A stretch of 26,623 nucleotides of DNA from Chloroflexota bacterium (GTDB taxonomy: Bacteria > Chloroflexota > Dormibacteria > Aeolococcales > Aeolococcaceae). A program made the translations under genes and the position numbers. Numbering within the stretch: the stretch's first letter is position 1; the number at the start of each line of letters is the position of its first letter. The notes beneath the pieces are model-generated. The model did not search any database, was not told the DNA's origin, and saw only the letters and a list, made by a program, of their open reading frames with translations. The stretch is taken from positions 1 to 26,623 of the forward strand of contig VBHE01000168.1 in NCBI GenBank assembly GCA_005889515.1, in the 5' to 3' direction. Below, piece after piece: positions 15,297-22,646 of this stretch.

Positions 15297-16238
15297 GTGA
15301 TGTCCGGGCGCCGCCAGGTGGGTTCGACGTTGACCTCGGCGTTCCCTGGGGTGGGAGGAGCTCTGACACGAGCTTGCCTCCCATCGGCGTCTCCATGAAG
15401 GGCATGAACCGGTCCGGGAACCCCGGCATCGTGCAGCCGATGCAGATGCCGCCGACGCTCGGACAGCCGCCGATGCCGCCCATCCATCCGCGCTTCGAGA
15501 CGTTGCAGTTCACCACCGATCCCCAGCACCCCTGCTTGGCCAGGCACTTGCGGGAGTTGAACGAGGTGGCGAAGTCGGCGTGCTCGTTGAAGCCGGTGCG
15601 CGAGCAACCCTCGCGCGCCATCATGCTGAAGAGCCAGGTGGGCCGCCCCAGCGAGTCGAGCGAGATGGTCTCGGTCAGGCCGGCGATGTGGAAGAGGACG
15701 GCGAGCAGCGTCTCCATGATGTTGTCGGGCTTCACCGGGCAGCCGGGGACGTTGATCACCGGCAGCTCGCAGCGCGACCGCCATCCCTTGCCGAGGTAGT
15801 CGTTCAGACCCATCGCGCCGGTGGGGTTGCCGAGCATCGCGTGCATCCCGCCGAAGCAGGCGCAGGTCCCGGCCGCGACCACCGCCCAGGCGTGGTGGAC
15901 GAGGCGGTCGATCCACTCGCAGGTGGTGATCGGTTGGCCGGTCTTCCGGTCGGTGCCGAAGGCGGCCCAGTAGCCCTCCTCCTTGTTGTTCTCGTTGGGC
16001 ACCGAGCCCTCGAAGACGACGACGAAGGGATCACCTCGTAGGCGAGGAACGGGTTGTGGAGGTGGACCTTCGGGAGGCCGGGGATGGTGCCGAGCAGCAC
16101 GTCCTCGATGCTCGGCTGAGTGGCCGCGGTCATGGAGACGGAGTCGCCGTCACAGCTCAGCCCCGCGGTCATCCAGAGGATGTGGACCTCGTCGACGGCC
16201 GAGGCCTTGCGGAAGCTGGGGAGGCCGGTCCCGGCCAT
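15293..16238 (-). CDS. hhyS: Group 1h-type [NiFe]-hydrogenase small subunit (two frame breaks)
   Basis: The FeS-cluster subunit of an uptake, high-affinity type [NiFe]-hydrogenase. Part 1 (from ATG 16238, ribosome-binding site GGAGGG) reads VHILWMTAGLSCDGDSVSM, with the Cys-Asp proximal-cluster signature of group 1h, then AATQPSIEDVLLGTIPGLP and ends at HNPFLAYEV. Part 2, in another frame, reads DPFVVVFEGSVPNENNKEEG, GTCACFGG, VINVPGCPVKPDN and CLAKQGCWG. It ends with IGGCPSVGGICIGCTMPGFP and GGKLVSELL. Part 3 (GNAEVNVEPTWRR) is in a third frame and ends at 15293. Relatives have roughly 15-20 extra residues at the first break (about 16030) and about 12-15 at the second (about 15360). The total is 315 codons against roughly 345 usual. 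All expected cluster ligands outside the gaps are present. No large-subunit gene is adjacent. Confidence 0.85.
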
Positions 16239-16323
16239 GACGGTGTGCCCTCCGCGCGACGTCGGGCCCGAACGGATGTGCAGGGGCGATCTCACGGGGC
16301 GATGTGACGGGCTTGAAAGTACC

Positions 16324-16338
16324 ACGGTGCCCCACCGT
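16324..16338. repeat. Perfect 6-bp inverted repeat upstream of the hydrogenase small subunit
   Basis: ACGGTG-CCC-CACCGT lies in the 125-base gap between the membrane-protein gene and the hydrogenase small-subunit start. There is no T-run. It could be an operator or an mRNA hairpin ahead of the hydrogenase gene. Confidence 0.35.
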
Positions 16339-16363
16339 TCGGAAGCAGTCAGCGGCACGCCGC

Positions 16364-16798
16364 TCAGGCGCGCGGTGCGGGCGGATACGGCGGAGGAGGC
16401 GGCACCGCCTGCCACCCGGGAGGCGGCGTCGCGGGCGCCTTGACGGGCCGGGGCTGCTGCGCACGGCGGCGCATGGAGGTGAGGACGAAGAGGTTCCCGA
16501 AGTGCATCGCGCCGAGCACGACCAGGACCAGGCCCACCTTGCTCGCGAGCGCCTCGACGACCTCCGCCGCGCTCACCGGCAGGGTGTCGAGTCGCAGCTG
16601 CAGGGTGACGTAGCCCAGGTTGACGAGGTAGAAGCCGACGAGGAGAAGGTGGTTGACGGAGTCCGCCAGGCTCTCGTCCCCGCCGAAGACGTCGAGGAGG
16701 AACCGCCGCCCGTGCCGGAAGAGCGTGGTCGCCACCCAGATCGTCAGCAGCAGGCTGGCGGGCATGTAGATCAGATACTCGACGACCTTGCCGTTCAC
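16364..16798 (-). CDS. Three-helix membrane protein with Pro-rich tail
   Basis: A 144-residue protein with three predicted membrane segments: about residues 7-27 (YLIYMPASLLLTIWVATTLF), 47-66 (NHLLLVGFYLVNLGYVTLQL) and 86-108 (KVGLVLVVLGAMHFGNLFVL). The cytoplasmic tail is Pro-rich (PATPPPGWQAVPPPPPYPP). His residues sit in or at the edge of the helices (NHLLL in helix 2, MHFGN in helix 3, RHG after helix 1). This would allow heme or quinone binding, but nothing proves it. GTG 16798 is preceded by GGGGGAA. It is upstream of, and on the same strand as, the hydrogenase small subunit and divergent from tetR. A membrane anchor or electron-acceptor role for the hydrogenase is possible. I do not recognise a named family. 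Confidence 0.72.
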   Translation of the reverse strand: MNGKVVEYLIYMPASLLLTIWVATTLFRHGRRFLLDVFGGDESLADSVNHLLLVGFYLVNLGYVTLQLRLDTLPVSAAEVVEALASKVGLVLVVLGAMHFGNLFVLTSMRRRAQQPRPVKAPATPPPGWQAVPPPPPYPPAPRA

Positions 16799-16838
16799 CG
16801 GCGTTCCCCCCGATGTGAGCTGCTGCCGCCTCCCGCCG

Positions 16839-16896
16839 TTGACGGATCGTGTGACCCGAGGATAACCTGATCATATGGTCAAGTCAAGTGATCAGG
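16839..16896 (+). promoter_or_regulatory. Promoter and candidate autoregulatory operator overlapping the tetR start
   Basis: TTGACG (16839-16844), 16 bases, then GATAAC (16861-16866), with the tetR ATG at 16875. Transcription would begin at or next to the ATG. An inverted repeat CCTGATCA (16866-16873) and TGATCAGG (16889-16896), 8-bp arms with 15 bases between, spans the start codon. This would let TetR block its own promoter and early transcript. Confidence 0.55.
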
Positions 16897-17588
16897 AAAA
16901 GTCGAAGCCGGAGGGGGAGGGGCGGCGGCCGGGACGCCGGCGGCGCAACGACGCCGGCGATCGCGCACGGGCGCAGATCGTCGACGCGGCGCTGCGCACG
17001 CTCCTCGCCGAGGGCTACGCGGGCGCCTCGGCGCGCGCCATCGCCACCACCGGGGGCTTCAGCGCGGCCTCGATCTTCTACCACTTCGGGAGCGTCGACG
17101 CCCTGCTGCTCGCGGTGATGGACCAGGTGAGCGGCGAGCGGATCGCCCGCTACCGGTCGCGGTTGCAGGACGTGTCGTCGCTCGCCGCGCTCGCCGCGGC
17201 GATGGAGGAGCTCTACGCCGAGGACCTGAGACTCGGTCACCTCACCGCGGTGCAGGAGATCGTCGCCGGCATGGCGTTCGACGAGCGGCTCGGCGCCGAG
17301 ATCCTCGCGCGGATGCAACCGTGGTTCGACTTCGCCACCGAGCTCGCCACCGGGATCCTGGCGGGCTCGCCGCTCGGCGGTGCGGTCGACCCCGGCGTGA
17401 TCGGTGCGGCGGTCATCGCCCTCTACCTGGGCCAGGAGATCGTCGCGCGCATGCGTCCCGGCGACGCCGGCGGCTCGCAGACGATGGTCGCCATGCTGAG
17501 CGAGGCGGCCCCGTGGATCGACCAGCTCCTCGGCAAGGGTGGGGCGTCCCGGCGGCGGCGTCCGCCGTCGCGGATCAGCGTCGACTGA
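16875..17588 (+). CDS. TetR/AcrR-family transcriptional regulator
   Basis: A 237-residue regulator. After a charged N-terminal tail (KSKPEGEGRRPGRRRRND) comes the TetR DNA-binding domain: AQIVDAALRTLLAEGYAGASARAIATTGGFSAASIFYHFGSVDALL, with the helix-turn-helix and the typical (I/L)(Y/F)YHF. The C-terminal ligand-binding domain is all-helical. Its ligand is unknown. The start is ATG 16875, which sits at the predicted transcription start and inside an inverted repeat. It is divergent from the membrane protein/hydrogenase operon with 76 bases between. TetR regulators often control such a divergent neighbour, so it may repress the hydrogenase operon; this is an inference. Confidence 0.88.
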   Translation: MVKSSDQEKSKPEGEGRRPGRRRRNDAGDRARAQIVDAALRTLLAEGYAGASARAIATTGGFSAASIFYHFGSVDALLLAVMDQVSGERIARYRSRLQDVSSLAALAAAMEELYAEDLRLGHLTAVQEIVAGMAFDERLGAEILARMQPWFDFATELATGILAGSPLGGAVDPGVIGAAVIALYLGQEIVARMRPGDAGGSQTMVAMLSEAAPWIDQLLGKGGASRRRRPPSRISVD

Positions 17589-17605
17589 GCTCCGCCGTCT
17601 GACGA

Positions 17606-17639
17606 TTCGGTGGCGGATGTGGCCGTTCGGTGACGGATG
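17606..17639. repeat. Two 14-bp direct repeats with 20-bp period
   Basis: TTCGGTGGCGGATG (17606-17619) and TTCGGTGACGGATG (17626-17639) differ at one base and are 20 bases apart, in the gap between tetR and the DUF4214 gene. They may be a regulator site or the leftover end of a mobile element. No transposase is seen nearby. Confidence 0.5.
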
Positions 17640-17775
17640 AAACGCCTCTGTGCGGGGTGTTAGGCGGTGGAGACGGCGCCGGTCTTGCCTGGTGAGCCGG
17701 GCCTCCTCTCGCCCGGCGACGCCGCGGGCCCCGCCGCCCGCGCCTCAGCCAGTTCGCACTTTGGAGGTCCACCAG

Positions 17776-19953
17776 GTGACCACCCCGACCAACCCCGGAC
17801 CGCGCCGCCGGCGGATGCGGCCCATCACGAGTGGAGCGGCGGGCTGCGTCATCTGCGCCGTCGCCCTCGGCGCGCTGGTGACGACCCACGCGCTTCCCGC
17901 GGGCGCTCTCGCCTCGAGCGCGACCACCGCCGACCTGCTGAGCATCGACCACACCACCGGCACGTACTTCGGCGGCGCCGGCGGGGTGATCGCGCACCGC
18001 ACGCCGGGCGGCGACGTCCTCGACAACCTTCCCAGCACCGTCGATGTCCACGCCGTCGAGAGCGTCGGCAGGGACGCGCTCGGGTACGACATGGTCTACG
18101 CGGCGGGTGACCACGGCGCCCTCTACTACCAGGCCGGCGGCAACGCCTGGTGCCGGATCGTCCTCCCCACGGCGGCGTACAGCGAGAACCTCCGCGCCAT
18201 CGCGTCGTCCGGCCCGGGTGATGTCGAGATCGCGGGCACCGACGGGCTGATCATGGAGCTGACCGGGCCCGGCGGCTGCGGCGCGACCTTCGTCGTCGAC
18301 CACCGGGTGCCGGGGACCGCGACCCTCAACGCCATCCACCACTTCGCCAACGGGCTCGTCGTCGCCGCCGGCGACTACGGGACCATGTTCCTCGGCCACG
18401 TCGACTCGACCTTCCACCACCTGCTCTTCTCGCAGGTGGTCACCCAGACGCTCCAGAACCTCTACGGCGTCGTCCCCTCGTCGAGCGGCGCCGTCGCGGT
18501 GGGCGGCGGGGGCGTCGTCCTCGGCGGCTCGTTCTCGTCCGATCCAAAGACCCTCCTTCCCACCCTGGTCACCACCGTGCTCAACGGGATCCCCACGATC
18601 GAGAGCCTCCGCGACGTCGCTGCGGGCTACGCGGGTGATCCCGACAGCGTTCCCCCGGCGGTGCTCGCGGCGGTCGGCGACGCCGGCACGATGATCGAGT
18701 CCCTCGACGGTGGCGTGACCTGGTCGGTCGCCGCCACCGGCACCAGCGCCGACCTCCACGGCGTCCAGCTCGGCAGCGTCAGCGGCGGTGTCGCCGACGG
18801 CAACACCGGCACCGTCGTGACCTTCTCCATGGCGCAACCCACCCCCGCGCCGAGCAGCAGTGCGACGCCGGCGCCGACCAGCACCCCGACGCCCGCGCCG
18901 AGCAGCACGCCGACGCCGGCGCCGAGCAGCACTCCGACGCCGGCGCCGACCAGCACGCCGACGCCTGCCCCGAGCAGCACGCCGACGCCGGACCCGAGCG
19001 GCACGCCGACGCCGGCGCCGACGAGCACCGCGACCCCCGCGCCGAGCAGCAGCCCGACGCCGGATCCCAGCAGCAGCCCGTCGCCGAGCCCGAGCGGCGA
19101 CCCCGGGACCACCAGCACCACCTCGTCCTCGACGTCGTCCGGCGGCACCGGCTCCGGCAGCGGCACGTCGACGAGCACCACCACGGTCACGAGCACCGTG
19201 ACCTCCAACTCCACCGCGACCGTCGAGGTCACCTCGGTGAGCACCACCACCTCCACCACGACCGTCTCCAGCGGCGGCGGCTCCGGCTCGAGCGGCGGCC
19301 AGAGCGCTCCTCCCCCCGCTCCGGGCACCCCCGCGTGGGCGAAGCGCCTCGTCGACGAGCTCTATCTCGAGGTCCTCGGCCGCAACGCCGACTCCGCCGG
19401 CGAGGCCTACTGGGTCGACCAGGTCATGGGCCACGGGCAGGGACCGGTCGCCATCGCCCGCTCCCTCCTCGCGTCGTACGAGTACCGCGCCAACCTCGTC
19501 CGCAGCGTCTACTGGCAGTACCTCGGCCGCGGCGGCGAGGACGCGGGCGTCAACAGCTGGGTCGCGATGCTGGGCAACGGCATGACCGACGAGCAGCTCC
19601 GCCTCGCCTTCCTCGGCACCCCCGAGTTCTGGTCGAACAGCGGCGGCAACCCGAAGGGCTTCGTCGACAGCCTGTACCAGACCGTTCTCCAGCGCGGCCC
19701 CGATTCCTCGGGTGAGGCCTACTGGGTGAGCCGCCTGAACGCGGGCGCCTCGCCGGTCAGCGTCGCCGCCTCGCTCGTGTACAGCTTCGAGCAGCTCGAG
19801 GGACGCGTCTCCGGCTACTACCTCACCTTCCTGGCGCGCGGCGCCTCCAAGGACGAGCTCGCCTACTGGGCGCGGGGCCTCGCCGCCGGCGTCCGCGACG
19901 AGGACATCATGCTCGGGTTCGTGGGCTCCACGGAGTTCCTGTCCCGGATCTGA
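17776..19953 (+). CDS. Secreted beta-propeller-like protein with Ser/Thr/Pro linker and DUF4214 repeats
   Basis: A 725-residue predicted surface or secreted protein. GTG 17776 follows GGAGG at 8 bases, so the open frame upstream is not used. The basic RRRRMR then the hydrophobic AAGCVICAVALGALVTT, with ALA-S around residue 43-47, form a signal peptide. Residues about 45-350 contain repeated short G-D-G/A-N motifs (AAGDHGALYY, IAGTDGLIMEL, AAGDYGTMFLG, AVGDAGTMIES) with GGVTWS. These are typical of Ycf48/sialidase-like propellers. Next come eleven 8-residue Thr/Pro/Ser units and a Ser/Thr-rich stretch (about 355-515). The C-terminus (about 518-725) holds DUF4214-type repeats such as LYLEVLGRNADSAGEAYWV and LYQTVLQRGPDSSGEAYWV. 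DUF4214 occurs in exported adhesion-like and S-layer-associated proteins; its function is not settled. Confidence 0.82.
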   Translation: MTTPTNPGPRRRRMRPITSGAAGCVICAVALGALVTTHALPAGALASSATTADLLSIDHTTGTYFGGAGGVIAHRTPGGDVLDNLPSTVDVHAVESVGRDALGYDMVYAAGDHGALYYQAGGNAWCRIVLPTAAYSENLRAIASSGPGDVEIAGTDGLIMELTGPGGCGATFVVDHRVPGTATLNAIHHFANGLVVAAGDYGTMFLGHVDSTFHHLLFSQVVTQTLQNLYGVVPSSSGAVAVGGGGVVLGGSFSSDPKTLLPTLVTTVLNGIPTIESLRDVAAGYAGDPDSVPPAVLAAVGDAGTMIESLDGGVTWSVAATGTSADLHGVQLGSVSGGVADGNTGTVVTFSMAQPTPAPSSSATPAPTSTPTPAPSSTPTPAPSSTPTPAPTSTPTPAPSSTPTPDPSGTPTPAPTSTATPAPSSSPTPDPSSSPSPSPSGDPGTTSTTSSSTSSGGTGSGSGTSTSTTTVTSTVTSNSTATVEVTSVSTTTSTTTVSSGGGSGSSGGQSAPPPAPGTPAWAKRLVDELYLEVLGRNADSAGEAYWVDQVMGHGQGPVAIARSLLASYEYRANLVRSVYWQYLGRGGEDAGVNSWVAMLGNGMTDEQLRLAFLGTPEFWSNSGGNPKGFVDSLYQTVLQRGPDSSGEAYWVSRLNAGASPVSVAASLVYSFEQLEGRVSGYYLTFLARGASKDELAYWARGLAAGVRDEDIMLGFVGSTEFLSRI
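18841..19104 (+). repeat. 24-bp tandem repeats encoding an 8-residue Thr/Pro/Ser linker
   Basis: Eleven imperfect 24-bp units in frame encode TPAPSSTP-type octapeptides (variants TPAPTSTP, TPDPSGTP, SPSPSGDP). They form the linker between the propeller-like domain and the Ser/Thr-rich region. Such linkers are extended and often glycosylated. The copy number is a likely site of strain variation and of misassembly. Confidence 0.9.
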
Positions 19954-19979
19954 CCGACAGGCACGCCGCGGGCGGGCGC

Positions 19980-20037
19980 GGCACACGGTTCCCTGCAGGG
20001 CGTTCGGGGGTGACCCCGGACGCCCTGTTCGTGTGCC
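19980..20037. terminator. Large bidirectional terminator-like inverted repeat
   Basis: An outer repeat GGCACACG (19980-19987) pairs with CGTGTGCC (20030-20037). An inner near-perfect stem starts CAGGGCG (19996) and closes CGCCCTG (20027) around a GTGA loop. It sits between the convergent DUF4214 and sigma-factor genes (stops at 19953 and 20047). There is no long T-run, but the stem strength and position fit a terminator for both strands. Confidence 0.6.
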
Positions 20038-20046
20038 TGGCGGCGG

Positions 20047-21183
20047 TCAGGCCACCAGCTCGCGGAGCCGCGCGGCGCGCGCGGGGTCACGGAGCTTGGA
20101 GAGCGCCGAGCGCTCGATCTTGCGGACTCGGTCGCGGGTCATCCCCAGGCGGCGGCCCACCTCCTCCAGGGTGCGCTGTTGATCGTCGGCGAGCCCGAAG
20201 CGCAGCTGGAGCACCCGCCGCTCGCGCGGGGTGAGGGTGAAGAGCACGTCCTCGAGCTGGCCGGTGAGCAGGGTGCGGGTCGCCGCCTCGGGCGGCGCCT
20301 CGGCGTCGCGGTCCTCGATGAAGTCCTCGAGGCGCGAGTCCTCCTCGTCGCCCACCGGGGCGTCGAGCGACACCGGCTCGCGGGCGATCCCCATGAGCTC
20401 GCGCACCTGCTCGGGGATGGTCCCCGCCTCCTCGGCGACCTCCTCGTCGTCGGGGTCACGGCCCAGCTCCTGGGAGAGCCGGCGCGACACCCGGATCACC
20501 CGGTTGATCCGGTCGGTGACGTGGACCGGCACCCGGATGGTGCGCGAGCGGTCGGCGATGCTCCGGGTGATCGCCTGGCGGATCCACCAGGTCGCGTAGG
20601 TCGAGAACTTGAAGCCGCGGCGGTGGTCGAACTTCTCCACCGCGCGCATCAGCCCGAGGTTGCCCTCCTGGATGAGGTCGAGCAGGGGCATGCCCCGAAC
20701 CAGGTACTTGCGGGCGATCGACACCACCAGCCGCAGGTTGGCCTCGATGAGGTGCCGGCGGGCCTCCTGCGACCCGGCCTCGATCTGCTGGGCGAGCTCG
20801 ACCTCCTCGCGGGCGGTGAGCAGGCTCACCTTGCCGATCTCGTTGAGGTAGGCGCGGACGGGGTCGTCGAGCGCGGCGCTCCCGAGCTCGGCGTCGGTCC
20901 AGACCCCCGCGGAGGCGCCGTCGTCGTCCTCCTCGTCCTCGCCGTGCTCGTCGCCGACGGCGATGCCCATGGCCACGAAGGCCTCCGCGAGCCGGGCCAG
21001 CCCGTCGGGGTCGGCCTCGATCTCGGGGAATGCCCCGATCACCTCGGTGGGCGTGAGCACACCCTGGTCCCGACCCCGGAGGATCAGGGCCTCCGCACGC
21101 CGGACGAGCTCGTCGTCCGTCTGCACGGCGCTGGCGGTGTGGGAGTGGACGCGGGTGTCCACGGGCGGGGTCATGACGGTCAT
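20047..21183 (-). CDS. rpoD: RNA polymerase sigma factor, RpoD/SigA type (sigma-70)
   Basis: A 378-residue primary-type sigma factor. An acidic, low-complexity N-terminal part (GDEHGEDEEDDDGASAG) is followed by region 1.2, ALDDPVRAYLNEIGKVSLLT. Region 2 reads NLRLVVSIARKYLVRGMPLL, then DLIQEGNLGLMRAVEKFD and FKFSTYATWWIRQAI, with IADRSRTIRVPVHV. Region 3 follows. Region 4.2 is TLEEVGRRLGMTRDRVRKIE plus ALSKLRDP. It could be the main housekeeping factor or a second RpoD-like one such as HrdB/SigB-type; the full region 2.4/4.2 consensus supports housekeeping. Region 4.2 has MTRDRVRKIE where most RpoD proteins have VTRERIRQIE. ATG 21183 is chosen (ATG 21174 is also possible). No Shine-Dalgarno sequence is seen. 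It is divergent from the PAS kinase. Confidence 0.88.
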   Translation of the reverse strand: MTVMTPPVDTRVHSHTASAVQTDDELVRRAEALILRGRDQGVLTPTEVIGAFPEIEADPDGLARLAEAFVAMGIAVGDEHGEDEEDDDGASAGVWTDAELGSAALDDPVRAYLNEIGKVSLLTAREEVELAQQIEAGSQEARRHLIEANLRLVVSIARKYLVRGMPLLDLIQEGNLGLMRAVEKFDHRRGFKFSTYATWWIRQAITRSIADRSRTIRVPVHVTDRINRVIRVSRRLSQELGRDPDDEEVAEEAGTIPEQVRELMGIAREPVSLDAPVGDEEDSRLEDFIEDRDAEAPPEAATRTLLTGQLEDVLFTLTPRERRVLQLRFGLADDQQRTLEEVGRRLGMTRDRVRKIERSALSKLRDPARAARLRELVA

Positions 21184-21411
21184 GAGAGGGAGGTATGGAG
21201 ATGGCTGCGGGGCCCCTGGGCGGCGCGGCGGCCGGGCCCTCACAGAAGCGCGGCCGGGGAAGTTCCCGCACGCATGCGAGAACCGCGTCCACCGCTCGGT
21301 CTTCACGATACCGCGCCGAGCGCAAAAGCGCAAAGAACAGTGCGAAACGAAACCTGCCGGGCCGGGACGGGCGCCTCGGGGGAAGGAGCGGTGGCATGAA
21401 AGGTGATACCG

Positions 21412-21417
21412 TATTGT
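21412..21417 (+). promoter_or_regulatory. Putative -10 element (TATTGT) for the PAS kinase
   Basis: TATTGT is followed by 7 bases and ATG 21425, which would give a leaderless transcript. No clear -35 was found in the 241-base divergent gap to the sigma-factor gene. Confidence 0.35.
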
Positions 21418-21424
21418 GCAGGTG

Positions 21425-22624
21425 ATGCGCTCGGACGCCGACCGTTCGACCCCGCCGTTCGAGCTCGAGGAGGCGCTTCGAGCCAGCGACGAGCGTTTCC
21501 GGCTGCTCGTCGCGGGGGTTCGCGACTACGCGATCTTTCTCCTCGACACCGAGGGCAACGTCAGCTCCTGGAACGAGGGCGCGCAGCGGATCAAGCAGTA
21601 CACCGAGGAGGAGATCCTCGGCAGGCACTTCTCGATCTTCTACCCGCGGGCCGAGATCGATTCGCGAAAGCCCTGGCGAGAGCTGGAGATCGCCGTCGCC
21701 GAGGGGAGCTTCGAGGAGGAGGGCTGGCGGCTGCGCAAGGACGGCCGCCGCTTCTGGGCGAGCGTCGTCATCACCGCGCTGCACGGGCCCGAGGGTGAGC
21801 TCGCCGGCTTCGCCAAGGTGACCCGGGACCTGACCGAGCGGCGCCGCAATCAGCGCCGGCTCGATGCCCTGCGACGTCGCGAGATGCTCAAGCTGCGCGA
21901 GCATGCGCGGCGGATGTCCGACCTGGAGACGGCGAAGAGCGACTTCCTCCGCCTCGCCTCGCACGAGCTGCGCGGACCGCTGACCGTGATCCGCGGCTTC
22001 ACCACGATGCTCGCCGAGGGCACGCTCGGCGAGCTCTGCGAGGACGCCCGCCGTGCGGTCGCGATCGTGCTCGCCAAGTCCGACGAGGCGAACGCCATCG
22101 TCGACCAGCTGCTCGAGACCGCCCGGATCGAGGAGGGCCGGCTCACCCTGCGGCGGGAACGGACCGACCTGCGCGACCTCGTCGGCGCCACCGCGGAGCG
22201 GCTGCGCCCGCTCCTCTCCGCGCGCCACCGCCTCGTCGTCGACCTGCCCGACGCGCCGGCGCTCGTCGACATCGACCGCGAGCGCCTGCGCACCGTGCTC
22301 GGCAACCTGCTCGACAACGCGCTGAAGTACTCACCGGACGGCGGGCTGATCCGCTGCACGGTGCGCGACGAGAGCGAGAGCGGACAGGTGACGGTCGACG
22401 TGACCGACGAGGGCATCGGGATCGGCGCCGACGAGATGCCGCGCCTGTTCACGCGCTTCGGCAGGCTGGTCAACGCCCGGAACAGCCACATCCCCGGGAC
22501 GGGACTGGGTCTGCACCTGTCGCGCGAGCTCGTGCGCCGCCACGGTGGGGAGCTCACCGCGACCTCGGAGCCGGGGGTGGGGACGAGGTTCCACCTCCTT
22601 CTTCCCAGGGCCCACGGCTCCTGA
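21425..22624 (+). CDS. PAS-domain sensor histidine kinase
   Basis: A 399-residue soluble sensor kinase without membrane segments. The PAS domain (residues about 17-130) shows DYAIFLLDTEGNVSSWNEGA, IKQYTEEEILGRHFSIFYP and a DLTERR boundary, as in PAS domains that bind heme, flavin or small ligands. The HisKA H-box is FLRLASHELRGPLTVIRGF. The catalytic domain has the N-box LGNLLDNALKYSPDGG, G1 DEGIGIG, F-box RLFTRFGRL and G2 GTGLGLHLSRELVRRHGG. It should sense a cytoplasmic signal such as redox state or light and phosphorylate a response regulator. None is adjacent; the orphan regulator at 12092 is a candidate partner. ATG 21425 is chosen; GTG 21416 in frame is an alternative. Confidence 0.88.
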   Translation: MRSDADRSTPPFELEEALRASDERFRLLVAGVRDYAIFLLDTEGNVSSWNEGAQRIKQYTEEEILGRHFSIFYPRAEIDSRKPWRELEIAVAEGSFEEEGWRLRKDGRRFWASVVITALHGPEGELAGFAKVTRDLTERRRNQRRLDALRRREMLKLREHARRMSDLETAKSDFLRLASHELRGPLTVIRGFTTMLAEGTLGELCEDARRAVAIVLAKSDEANAIVDQLLETARIEEGRLTLRRERTDLRDLVGATAERLRPLLSARHRLVVDLPDAPALVDIDRERLRTVLGNLLDNALKYSPDGGLIRCTVRDESESGQVTVDVTDEGIGIGADEMPRLFTRFGRLVNARNSHIPGTGLGLHLSRELVRRHGGELTATSEPGVGTRFHLLLPRAHGS

Positions 22625-22640
22625 GCGACCGGCCAGCGGC

Positions 22641-22646
22641 TACGCT
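22641..22646 (+). promoter_or_regulatory. Putative -10 element (TACGCT) for zur
   Basis: TACGCT touches ATG 22647 and lies 6 bases before the in-frame GTG 22653. If this hexamer is the -10, the transcript would be leaderless and GTG 22653 would be the true start. Confidence 0.3.

Noticed and set aside
15293..16238. Group 2a (Huc-type) hydrogenase small subunit
   Set aside because: The proximal site reads LSCDGDS and the end reads ICIGCTMPGFPD, as in group 1h. Group 2a has different motifs.
16352..16366. Terminator hairpin (AGCGGC-AC-GCCGCT) after the membrane-protein gene
   Set aside because: It overlaps the stop codon and has no T-run. It would also separate the membrane-protein and hydrogenase genes without other support.
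18841..19104. CRISPR array
   Set aside because: The repeats are contiguous 24-bp coding units without spacers, in frame with a Thr/Pro/Ser linker.
17575..19986. An 803-codon open frame on the minus strand
   Set aside because: It is a low-complexity Arg/Gly/Ala shadow of the DUF4214 gene with no recognisable domain.
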